From: CAYSBE01 sp046309355
GTDB taxonomy: Bacteria; Bacteroidota; Bacteroidia; UKL13-3
DNA length: 44,812 bases
Assembly (NCBI GenBank): GCA_046309355.1
Contig: JBKCPL010000028.1
Coordinates: forward strand, 1-44,812
Direction of reading: 5' to 3'
The notes below the pieces were generated by a model. The model had not been told where the DNA came from and ran no database searches. It saw only the letters and a program-made list of their open reading frames with translations. Shown here in pieces: positions 23,337 to 31,100 of the stretch (positions within the stretch are counted from its first letter, which is position 1; each line of letters begins with the position of its first letter). The position numbers and the translations under genes are program-made.

Positions 23337-23381
23337 CTAGTTCATTGAGTGCGAAAGAAAAAGGAAGAGGTCGGCAGTTCA

Positions 23382-23399
23382 TCCCGATAGCTATCGGGA
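23382..23399 (+). repeat. palindromic element, copy 3 (T loop of tRNA-Thr relic)
   Basis: TCCCGATAGCTATCGGGA preceded by CA. Compared with the parent T arm it replaces exactly ATC between GTTCA and CTGCTC. Confidence 0.9.
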
Positions 23400-23455
23400 C
23401 TGCTCAACGGCTCTAGTTCATTGAGTGCGAAAGAAAAAGGAAGAGGTCGGCAGTT

Positions 23456-23473
23456 TCCCGCAGAAATGCGGGA
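23456..23473 (+). repeat. palindrome TCCCGC-AGAAAT-GCGGGA in the second tRNA-Thr relic
   Basis: Six-base perfect arms around a six-base loop, in place of CAATCCTG of the parent T arm, between GGCAGTT and CTCAACGGC. Nearly the same element occurs at 23534. Confidence 0.85.
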
Positions 23474-23479
23474 CTCAAC

Positions 23480-23562
23480 GGCTCTAACACAGAGCCAAGA
23501 GCGCTGAAAGAAAATTAGAGCCAGTCGACAGTTTCCCGCAGTAATGCGGGACTCAACGGCTC
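23480..23562 (+). repeat. third, more decayed tRNA-Thr 3'-half relic with hairpins
   Basis: GGCTCT-AACAC-AGAGCC (23480-23496) forms a hairpin; GGCTCTAA at its start also matches TTAGAGCC at 23515-23522. Then GTCGACAGTT resembles GTCGGCAGTT of the parent, followed by the palindrome TCCCGC-AGTAAT-GCGGGA (23534-23551) and CTCAACGGCTC, the parent 3' end. It is the most diverged of the three copies. Confidence 0.7.
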
Positions 23563-23576
23563 AAAGAAAGTGGAAG

Positions 23577-23670
23577 GTCATTTTGCCTGAAAGGTATAAC
23601 AGGCTTAGTGACGTGTGAAATGGACTGGCTTTGCAAGTCAGGTGAAAAAGAAAGTGGCCGTAGGCACGGC
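23577..23670 (+). other. hairpin-rich leader before tuf
   Basis: The rest of the 426-bp stretch between tRNA-Thr and tuf holds no gene. It contains GTCA-tttt-GCCTG, a ten-base loop, CAGGC-ttag-TGAC (23577-23612), GACT/AGTC around GGCTTTGCA (23623-23639) and GCCGT-AGGC-ACGGC (23657-23670). It may be further decayed tRNA material or a structured 5' leader of tuf; I cannot tell which. Bases 23671-23762 show nothing but A-rich leader. Confidence 0.5.
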
Positions 23671-23762
23671 ATGGTGAAGTAGATGAGGGTTGTAATGCAA
23701 TTGACAATCAACAAAAATTAGAAACTCAAACAATTATTAATAACTAAAAAACAAAAACTACT

Positions 23763-24950
23763 ATGGCTAAAGAAAAATTTGACCGCAGTAAACCACACGT
23801 AAACATTGGTACTATCGGTCACGTAGACCACGGCAAAACTACCTTAACTGCTGCTATTACTAAAGTATTAGCTGACAAAGGTTTATCAGAAGCACGTTCA
23901 TTCGATTCTATCGACTCGGCTCCTGAAGAAAAAGAACGCGGTATTACTATTAATACTGCACACGTTGAATACCAAACAGCTAACCGCCACTATGCGCACG
24001 TTGACTGTCCGGGCCACGCTGACTATGTGAAAAACATGGTTACTGGTGCTGCTCAGATGGACGGTGCTATTCTTGTGGTAGCAGCTACTGATGGACCTAT
24101 GCCTCAAACACGCGAGCACATCCTGCTTGCTCGTCAGGTAGGTGTACCTCGTATCGTGGTGTTCATGAACAAAGTGGACATGGTTGACGATCCTGAATTG
24201 TTGGAAATCGTTGAAATGGAAATCCGTGATTTGTTGAACAAATACGACTTCCCAGGAAATGATATTCCTGTTATCCGCGGTTCTGCATTAGGCGGACTGA
24301 ACGGAGACGCAGCATGGGTAGAAAAGATTATGGAACTGATGAACGCAGTTGACGAGTACATCCCTGTACCTCCACGTGCAGTTGATCTTCCTTTCCTTAT
24401 GCCTGTTGAAGACGTGTTCTCTATCACCGGTCGTGGTACAGTTGCTACCGGACGTGTTGAACGCGGTGTAGTAAACTCAAACGAAACTGTTGATATCATC
24501 GGTTTAGGTGCTGAGAAACTTTCATCAGTAGTTACAGGTGTGGAAATGTTCCGCAAAATACTTGACCGTGGTGAAGCGGGTGATAACGTAGGTTTATTGC
24601 TTCGCGGTATTGACAAAAACCAAATCCGCAGAGGTATGGTAATTTGCAAGCCGGGTTCAGTAACTCCTCACACCAAATTCAAAGCTGAGGTTTACGTATT
24701 GTCAAAAGAAGAAGGTGGACGTCACACTCCATTCTTTAACAAATACCGTCCTCAGTTCTATTTCCGTACTACAGACGTTACCGGTGAGGTAATTCTGCCA
24801 GACGGAATGGAAATGATTATGCCCGGTGATAACGTAACTATAACTGTGCAACTGATTGCTCCAATCGCTATGGAGAAAAACCTCCGTTTCGCTATTCGTG
24901 AAGGCGGTCGTACAATCGGTGCGGGTCAGGTTACTGAAATTCTCGAGTAA
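23763..24950 (+). CDS. tuf: translation elongation factor Tu
   Basis: EF-Tu, 395 aa, full length. It carries aminoacyl-tRNA to the ribosome as a GTP complex. G1 motif GHVDHGKT at residues 19-26, switch I with RGITINTAHVEY, G3 DCPGHADYV, and G4 NKVD are all standard, followed by beta-barrel domains II and III ending TIGAGQVTEILE. The codon choice is more even and C-rich at third positions than in neighbours, as expected for a highly expressed gene. It lies between tRNA genes, a co-transcribed arrangement kept in many bacteria. Confidence 0.99.
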   Translation: MAKEKFDRSKPHVNIGTIGHVDHGKTTLTAAITKVLADKGLSEARSFDSIDSAPEEKERGITINTAHVEYQTANRHYAHVDCPGHADYVKNMVTGAAQMDGAILVVAATDGPMPQTREHILLARQVGVPRIVVFMNKVDMVDDPELLEIVEMEIRDLLNKYDFPGNDIPVIRGSALGGLNGDAAWVEKIMELMNAVDEYIPVPPRAVDLPFLMPVEDVFSITGRGTVATGRVERGVVNSNETVDIIGLGAEKLSSVVTGVEMFRKILDRGEAGDNVGLLLRGIDKNQIRRGMVICKPGSVTPHTKFKAEVYVLSKEEGGRHTPFFNKYRPQFYFRTTDVTGEVILPDGMEMIMPGDNVTITVQLIAPIAMEKNLRFAIREGGRTIGAGQVTEILE

Positions 24951-24971
24951 TTAAATATCGTTTATCGGATG

Positions 24972-25007
24972 CTAAATGTTGGATTGTTCGCTCAATCCGA
25001 CATTTAG
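24972..25007 (+). promoter_or_regulatory. strong hairpin between tuf and tRNA-Trp
   Basis: CTAAATGTTGGATTG, loop TTCGCT, CAATCCGACATTTAG: fifteen pairs with one T-G wobble, 22 bases after the tuf stop. What follows (TGTCTAATAAA) is not a T run, so it is more likely an mRNA-stabilising or processing hairpin, or a partial terminator, than a full stop. Confidence 0.7.
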
Positions 25008-25017
25008 TGTCTAATAA

Positions 25018-25088
25018 ACGGGTGTAGTTCAATGGTAGAATAGCGGTCTCCAAAACCGTTGATCTTGGTTCGAGTCCAGGCACCCGTG
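25018..25088 (+). tRNA. tRNA-Trp (anticodon CCA)
   Basis: A 71-nt cloverleaf: acceptor ACGGGTG pairs with CACCCGT, anticodon stem GCGGT/ACCGT around CTCCAAA (anticodon CCA), T loop GTTCGAGTC. It stands between tuf and secE, its usual place in this phylum. Confidence 0.96.
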
Positions 25089-25105
25089 CAATTCATAACA
25101 TAACG

Positions 25106-25303
25106 ATGAATAAATTAAAAGAATACTTAAAACTCTCAACCGATGAGCTGGTGAACAAAGTTTCATGGCCTACGTGGGAAGATTTGCAGGAAAGCACCAT
25201 AATAGTCATGATAGCATCACTGATTATTGCTATGATTATTTATGCTGTTGACCTGGCAGGTAGTAACCTGTTGCGCGTTTTTTATCAATTGTTTCAGAGT
25301 TAA
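25106..25303 (+). CDS. secE: preprotein translocase subunit SecE
   Basis: A 65-aa SecE, the short single-helix form. The amphipathic segment with EYLKLSTDELVNKVSWPTWE, including the conserved KVxWPxW motif, lies before one membrane helix (about 35-57). SecE clamps SecY in the inner-membrane Sec channel. It is 17 nt after tRNA-Trp and 12 nt before nusG, in the conserved secE-nusG-rplKAJL-rpoBC order. Confidence 0.97.
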   Translation: MNKLKEYLKLSTDELVNKVSWPTWEDLQESTIIVMIASLIIAMIIYAVDLAGSNLLRVFYQLFQS

Positions 25304-25315
25304 TATAACCTACAC

Positions 25316-25870
25316 ATGAGCAATATATCGCAGGAACAATTTAAATGGTATGTAGTCAGAGCCATTACCGGTCAGGAAAAAAAGGTGAAGGCACAAATCG
25401 AGTCTGAACTCGATAGGGCAGGGCTACGTGCTTTTGTTACTCAGATATTAATTCCAACTGAAAAAGTATACCAGATTAAAAACGGCAAAAAAACAACCAA
25501 AGAAAAAACTTACCTGCCCGGATATATACTCATACAGGCCGAATTAACCGGAGAAGTTCCCCACTTAATTGATTCGGTAAACGGTGTAGTTGGATTTCTA
25601 GGCGGAAAATCAATGCCTACGCCTTTGCGTCAGGCAGAAGTTAGTCGAATACTGGGCAACGTAGATGAGATGGCTGAGCATGGCGAAACCATGGTTGAAC
25701 CATTTATAGTAAACGAGCCCGTGAAAGTAATTGATGGTCCGTTCAGCGGATTTAGCGGAGTAATTGAAGAGGTAATGGAAGACAAAAAGAAACTCAAGGT
25801 TATGGTTAAAATTTTCGGAAGAAGAACCCCACTGGAGTTGAATTTCATGCAAGTAGAAAAAGAAAGTTAA
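25316..25870 (+). CDS. nusG: transcription termination/antitermination factor NusG
   Basis: A 184-aa NusG with the NGN domain (about 10-115: KWYVVRAITGQEKKVK, LPGYILIQ, VNGVVGFLGG) and a C-terminal KOW domain (about 130-184: EPVKVIDGPFSGFSGVIEEV). NusG binds RNA polymerase, aids processivity and links to Rho or to the ribosome. It is first in the run to the ribosomal genes. Confidence 0.98.
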   Translation: MSNISQEQFKWYVVRAITGQEKKVKAQIESELDRAGLRAFVTQILIPTEKVYQIKNGKKTTKEKTYLPGYILIQAELTGEVPHLIDSVNGVVGFLGGKSMPTPLRQAEVSRILGNVDEMAEHGETMVEPFIVNEPVKVIDGPFSGFSGVIEEVMEDKKKLKVMVKIFGRRTPLELNFMQVEKES

Positions 25871-25907
25871 ATAAAGTAAAAGCACACAGTGCACAAAATA
25901 TAGAGTT

Positions 25908-26354
25908 ATGGCAAAAGAGTTAACAGGTTTTATTAAATTACAGATTAAGGGTGGCGCTGCAAACCCTGCTCCCCCGATTGGTCCTGCATTAGGCTCAAAA
26001 GGAGTGAACATCATGGACTTCTGCAAGCAGTTTAATGCCCGCACCCAGGATAAAGCAGGTAAAATTTTACCTGTAGTTATTTCTGTATACAGCGACAAGT
26101 CTTTTGATTTCGTTATTAAAACCCCACCGGTGGCCTCACAGTTGCTTGAAGCATCAAAGGCACAAAAAGGTTCTGCCGAATCAAACCGCAAAAAAGTAGG
26201 TTCGGTAAGTTGGGATCAGGTGAGGAAAATAGCAGAAGATAAAATGCAGGACATGAATTGCTTCAAAGTTGAATCAGCTATGAAAATGATAGCAGGTACG
26301 GCACGAAGCATGGGTATTACAGTTACGGGTAATTCCCCATTTGACAACAATTAA
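25908..26354 (+). CDS. rplK: 50S ribosomal protein uL11
   Basis: A 148-aa uL11: FIKLQIKGGAANPAPPIGPALG near the N terminus (described by its key part PAPPIGPALG) and the C-terminal rRNA-binding domain with GTARSMGITV. It forms the GTPase-associated centre with uL10 and bL12. It lies 37 nt after nusG. Confidence 0.99.
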   Translation: MAKELTGFIKLQIKGGAANPAPPIGPALGSKGVNIMDFCKQFNARTQDKAGKILPVVISVYSDKSFDFVIKTPPVASQLLEASKAQKGSAESNRKKVGSVSWDQVRKIAEDKMQDMNCFKVESAMKMIAGTARSMGITVTGNSPFDNN

Positions 26355-26365
26355 TAATTATAGCA

Positions 26366-27064
26366 ATGGCGAGAATAAGTAAAAAAAGAAAAGCAGTATT
26401 AGCCAAGGTTGACGGTACTAAGCAATACTCACTCAACGATGCTTCAAAGCTTGTGAAAGACGTTACGTACACCAAGTTTGACTCATCTGTGGATATTGAC
26501 ATACGCTTGGGCGTTGATCCTAAAAAAGCTAATCAAATGGTGCGTGGTGTGGTTTCTTTGCCACATGGTACAGGAAAAGATGTTCGTGTACTGGCACTCG
26601 TTACACCCGATAAAGAAGCCGAAGCCAAAGATGCAGGTGCTGACTTTGTAGGTTTGGATGAATTCATACAGAAAATTGAGCAAGGCTGGACCGATGTAGA
26701 TATCATTGTTACTCAACCTAACGTGATGGCTAAACTGGGAAAACTAGGTAAAATACTTGGACCACGTAACCTAATGCCGAACCCTAAATCGGGAACTGTT
26801 ACACTCGAAATCGGGAAAGTGGTGAAAGAGGTAAAGGCCGGTAAAATCGACTTTAAAGTAGATAAAGAAGGAGCTATTCATACATCGATAGGCAAAGCAT
26901 CATTTGCACCCGATAAAATTTATGAAAATGCCGTTGAGTTAATTCAAACAATTGTTAAACTCAAGCCATCTTCAGCCAAAGGTACTTACCTCAAAGGTAT
27001 TTCAATATCAAGCACAATGAGTCCCGGCATAAAAGTGGATACTAAAACCATACCCGGCATCTAA
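26366..27064 (+). CDS. rplA: 50S ribosomal protein uL1
   Basis: A 232-aa uL1, mover of deacylated tRNA at the E-site stalk, and in many bacteria a translational repressor of its own mRNA. The signature region KLGKILGPRNLMPNPKSGTV is complete. It begins 11 nt after rplK; translational coupling is likely. A repressor-binding mimic of rRNA upstream of rplK was not seen by eye. Confidence 0.99.
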   Translation: MARISKKRKAVLAKVDGTKQYSLNDASKLVKDVTYTKFDSSVDIDIRLGVDPKKANQMVRGVVSLPHGTGKDVRVLALVTPDKEAEAKDAGADFVGLDEFIQKIEQGWTDVDIIVTQPNVMAKLGKLGKILGPRNLMPNPKSGTVTLEIGKVVKEVKAGKIDFKVDKEGAIHTSIGKASFAPDKIYENAVELIQTIVKLKPSSAKGTYLKGISISSTMSPGIKVDTKTIPGI

Positions 27065-27076
27065 TTAATTACAGTT

Positions 27077-27598
27077 ATGAACAGAGACGAAAAAGGCGCA
27101 ATTATAGAACAACTAGCTCATCAGTTGAGCGAGCACAAATACATCTACATTACAGATGTATCAAGCCTGAATGCACAAAAAACCAGTGAACTCAGACGTG
27201 CATTTTTTAAAGACGGTGTAGTGATGCAGATAGCCAAAAACACACTTATCGAAAAAGCCATTGAGCGTACCGATAAAAATTTTGGTGCCCTGATAGACAC
27301 ACTGAAAGGCAACACAGCATTGTTGTTTGCTCAAGATAGCAAAATACCTGCTAAAATCATTAAGGAGTTTAGAAAATCAACCGATAAGCCATACCTGAAA
27401 GGCGCTTACATCGATACCGATATTTTCGTTGGGGATGATCAGCTGGAAGCACTCATTAAGCTGAAATCGAAAAACGAACTTATTGGCGAAGTCATCGGCT
27501 TGTTGCAATCGCCTGCTAAAAACGTTATTTCTGCTCTGCAAAGCAGCGGAGGTAAATTGGCAGGAATTGTTAAAACCCTTAGCGAAAGACCTGAATAA
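27077..27598 (+). CDS. rplJ: 50S ribosomal protein uL10
   Basis: A 173-aa uL10, base of the bL12 stalk: N-terminal rRNA-binding domain (KNTLIEKAIERT, LKGNTALLFA) and a C-terminal helix that binds bL12 dimers (ISALQSSGGKLAGIVKTLSE). It is 12 nt after rplA and 49 nt before rplL. In E. coli the L10-L12 complex represses rplJ translation; no such leader is evident here. Confidence 0.98.
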   Translation: MNRDEKGAIIEQLAHQLSEHKYIYITDVSSLNAQKTSELRRAFFKDGVVMQIAKNTLIEKAIERTDKNFGALIDTLKGNTALLFAQDSKIPAKIIKEFRKSTDKPYLKGAYIDTDIFVGDDQLEALIKLKSKNELIGEVIGLLQSPAKNVISALQSSGGKLAGIVKTLSERPE

Positions 27599-27647
27599 TA
27601 ACTCAATCAAATATCAATTAATAACTAACAACTAAAATTTAAGAACA

Positions 27648-28031
27648 ATGGCAGATTTAAAAGCGTTTGCTGATCAGTTGGTAAACTTGTCAGTAAAAGA
27701 AGTAAACGAACTAGCACAAATTTTGAAAGACGAATACGGCATTGAGCCAGCAGCTGCTGCTGTGGCTGTTGCTGCTGCACCTGCTGCAGGTGGTGGCGCA
27801 GGAGAAGCCGCTGCTGAAAAAACATCGTTTGATGTGATTCTGAAAAGTGCCGGTGCTCAGAAGTTGAACGTAGTAAAAATAGTTAAAGACTTAACCGGTC
27901 TTGGACTGAAAGAAGCAAAAGAACTTGTTGACGGTGCACCAAAACCGGTGAAAGAAGGCGTTGACAAAGCTACTGCTGAAGACTTAAAAGCTAAGCTTAC
28001 TGAAGCAGGAGCAGAGGTTGAAGTTAAGTAA
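27648..28031 (+). CDS. rplL: 50S ribosomal protein bL12
   Basis: A 127-aa bL12: N-terminal dimerisation helices (about 1-35), an Ala/Gly-rich hinge (about 40-62) and the C-terminal factor-binding domain with VKIVKDLTGLGLKEAKELVDG. It is the multi-copy acidic stalk protein that recruits EF-Tu and EF-G. The 153-nt gap to rpoB contains three hairpins. Confidence 0.99.
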   Translation: MADLKAFADQLVNLSVKEVNELAQILKDEYGIEPAAAAVAVAAAPAAGGGAGEAAAEKTSFDVILKSAGAQKLNVVKIVKDLTGLGLKEAKELVDGAPKPVKEGVDKATAEDLKAKLTEAGAEVEVK

Positions 28032-28051
28032 TTTCAACCCTCTTCCCATTG

Positions 28052-28087
28052 GCAGTTTGACCCCGGATTTTCCGAGGGTCAAATTGC
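28052..28087 (+). promoter_or_regulatory. hairpin 1 between rplL and rpoB
   Basis: GCAGTTTGACCC pairs with GGGTCAAATTGC (12 pairs, one G-T) and CGGA/TCCG extends the stem around TTT, with one unpaired A. It starts 21 bases after the rplL stop and is followed by TATTTATA, not a full T run. Confidence 0.85.
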
Positions 28088-28094
28088 TATTTAT

Positions 28095-28117
28095 ATGAAG
28101 TGCTAAATGCACTTCAT
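28095..28117 (+). promoter_or_regulatory. hairpin 2 between rplL and rpoB
   Basis: ATGAAGTGC, loop TAAAT, GCACTTCAT: nine perfect pairs. A likely processing or spacer hairpin. Confidence 0.8.
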
Positions 28118-28119
28118 GC

Positions 28120-28147
28120 ATTACCGTGCATGTTGCCGGTAATTTTT
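28120..28147 (+). terminator. hairpin 3 with T run: attenuator before rpoB
   Basis: ATTACCG, ten-base loop, CGGTAAT followed by TTTT (28144-28147). A short stem with a T tract fits a partial terminator that would lower RNA polymerase genes relative to ribosomal genes, as known for rplL-rpoB in E. coli. Strength cannot be judged by eye. Confidence 0.6.
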
Positions 28148-28184
28148 CATATTTCACGTTCAGGTCAATTAAACACTATCTACC

Positions 28185-31100
28185 TTGGCTAAAAAGAACA
28201 TTACCACAGACGAGAGAATAAATTTCTCAACTGTAAAAAAAGTAATCGACTATCCGGATTTTCTGGATGTACAGCTCGAATCATTTAAAGAATTCTTTCA
28301 ACTTGACACGACTTCCGAAAGCCGTCTTAACGAAGGTCTTTACAAAGTATTTCAGGAAAACTTTCCTATCACGGATACCCGAAACATATTCGTTTTGGAA
28401 TTCCTTGATTACTTCGTTGACCCTCCAAGATACACCATTGAAGAGTGTATTGAGCGCGGCCTTACCTACAGCATACCGCTTAAGGCTAAGTTGAAACTGT
28501 CGTGTAACGACCCCGAACACGAAGATTTTCAAACCATCGTACAAGACGTGTACCTGGGAACTATCCCATACATGGCTCCCGGTGGCACATTTGTGATCAA
28601 TGGAGCTGAACGCGTTATCGTTTCTCAGCTGCACCGCTCACCGGGCGTTTTCTTCGGTCAAAGCTACCACACCAATGGAACCAAATTGTATTCTGCCAGA
28701 GTTATACCGTTCAAAGGTTCATGGATTGAGTTTGCTACCGATGTAAACAACGTAATGTATGCTTACATCGACCGTAAGAAAAAGTTCCCTGTTACTACAC
28801 TGCTTCGTGCCATAGGCTATGAAACAGATAAGGAAATTTTAAACCTGTTCGATTTGGCTGAAGAAATTAAAGTAAGCAAATCAGGACTGAAAAAAGTAGT
28901 TGGACGCAAACTTGCAGCCCGTGTTCTTAAAACATGGGTTGAAGATTTTGTGGATGAGGACACCGGAGAAGTGGTTTCGATTGAGCGTAATGAAGTAATC
29001 ATTGAACGCGATACCATTCTTGAGGATAACCACATAGACATGATTGTGGAAGCGGATGTGAAAAACATTCTTCTTCACAAATCTGAATCAGGGCAAAATG
29101 ACTTTGCCATCATACTTAACACCCTGCAAAAAGATACAGCCAACAGCGGTAAAGAAGCTCACGAGCATATTTACCGTCAGCTGCGCAATGCTGATCCACC
29201 GGATGAAGAAACAGCACGCGGTGTGATTGACAAACTCTTTTTCAGCGACAAACGCTATGACCTGGGTGAAGTAGGCCGTTACAGGATTAACCGCAAACTC
29301 AACCGTACCGTATCGGGCGATGTGCGCGTTTTAACCAAAGACGATATTGTAGCCATCATCAAGTATTTAATTGAATTATCGAATTCACGCGCTGATGTGG
29401 ATGATATTGACCACTTAAGTAACAGACGTGTTCGCACAGTGGGCGAGCAGCTGTACTCACAGTTCGGAGTAGGTTTGGCCCGTATGGCCAGAACCATTCG
29501 TGAGCGAATGAACATCCGCGACAATGAGGTGTTTACGCCTGCCGATTTGATCAATGCGAAAACACTGTCTTCGGTTATCAATTCATTCTTTGGTACCAAT
29601 CAGCTTTCGCAGTTCATGGATCAAACCAATCCGCTGGCTGAAATTACTCACAAACGCAGAATGTCGGCACTCGGTCCGGGTGGCTTAAGTCGCGACCGTG
29701 CCGGTTTTGAGGTACGTGACGTGCATTACACCCACTACGGCCGTTTGTGTACTATTGAAACTCCTGAAGGTCCAAACATCGGTCTTATTTCTTCGCTGTG
29801 CGTACATGCTAAAATAAACGGAATGGGCTTCATTGAAACGCCTTACCTGAAGGTAACAGACGGTAAAGTAGCGCTGAAAGAGCCTGTAACATATCTAAGT
29901 GCAGAAGACGAAGATGGAAAAACCATTGCACAATCGAATGCTAAATACGATGAGAAAGGTAACTTCATTGACGAGAAAGTAAAAGCCCGTTTTGAAGGCG
30001 ACTTCCCAATGCTTGAGCCTGAGAAAATCGATTTCATGGACATTGCTCCGAATCAGATTGTATCCATTGCGGCCAGCATGATTCCTTTCCTCGAACACAA
30101 TGATGCGAACCGTGCTTTGATGGGTTCGAACATGCAGCGTCAGGCTGTTCCGCTACTGCGTCCGCAAGCACCGGTAGTAGGTACAGGCCTTGAAGGTAAA
30201 ATTACCCGCGACTCACGTTCCATGATTGTAGCCGAAGGCAACGGTATTGTTGAATCAGTAGATGCCAATCAGATAGTTGTTCGATACGAACAAACAGAAA
30301 CTGATAAACTCGTGAGCTTTGGCGATGATATCAAAACATACAGCCTGGTAAAATTCCGCAGAACAAACCAAAATACGTGCATCAACCAAAAGCCGATTAT
30401 ACGCAAAGGCGATCGTGTAGTGAAGGGTCAAATCCTGACCGAAGGCTACGCAACCGAAAGCGGTGAACTTGCTTTGGGTCGTAACCTTAAAGTGGCATTT
30501 ATGCCTTGGCAAGGTTTCAACTTTGAAGATGCTATCGTAATATCTGAACGCGTGGTGAAAGAGGATATTTTTACCTCATTACACATTACTGAGTTCGAAC
30601 TTGAAGTGCGTGACACAAAACGCGGGGAGGAAGAATTAACCAACGATATACCAAACGTAAGCGAAGAGGCTACAAAAAATCTGGATGAAAACGGATTGAT
30701 TCGTGTAGGCTGCGAAGTAGGCGAAGGAGATATTCTCATTGGTAAAATTACTCCGAAAGGTGAAACTGAACCATCACCGGAAGAAAAACTGCTTCGTGCC
30801 ATATTTGGCGACAAAGCGGGTGATGTGAAAGACGCTTCTCTGAAGGCTCCGCCATCTTCAACCGGTGTGGTAATAGACAAAAAGTTGTTTACACGTGCCA
30901 AAAAAGAAAAGAGCACCAAAGTTGATGACAAAGCACGTATAGCTAAACTTAGCGATGAGCATGAAAAGAACCTGAAGAGCATAAAAGGTCAACTGGCCGA
31001 AAAATTATTCAGCGTATTGTCAGGCAAAACATCGCAAGGCGTATTTAACGTATACAACGAAGAGTTGGTACCCAAAGGCACCAAGTTTACGCTTAAAAAC

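Larger units (their letters stand above)
23341..23486 (+). repeat. tandem copies of the tRNA-Thr 3' half, each with a palindrome in the T loop
   Basis: Two units start at 23341 and 23417 (76-base period). Each begins TTCATTGAGTGCGAAAGAAA, then AAGGAAGAGGTCGGCAGTT (3' anticodon stem, variable loop and 5' T stem of the parent tRNA-Thr), then a palindrome, then CTCAACGGCTCTA (3' acceptor and trailer). Unit 1 carries TCCCGATAGCTATCGGGA in its T loop with both T-stem sides kept; unit 2 carries TCCCGC-AGAAAT-GCGGGA. No 5' half is present, so neither is a tRNA gene. Confidence 0.85.

Noticed and set aside
23341..23562. Regular repeats that might be a CRISPR array
   Set aside because: Only about three units; the repeated parts are tRNA-Thr 3' sequence and leader, the varying parts are palindromes and not unique spacers, and no cas gene is near.
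24134..24649. A 171-codon minus-strand open frame inside tuf
   Set aside because: Explained by the biased codons of tuf on the other strand.
25610..26191. A 193-codon minus-strand open frame over nusG and rplK
   Set aside because: It lies opposite two certain genes, has no domain and bridges their junction; it is a shadow of their codon use.
30446..30982. A 178-codon minus-strand open frame inside rpoB
   Set aside because: Ser/Pro-rich low-complexity peptide opposite a conserved gene, with no promoter.
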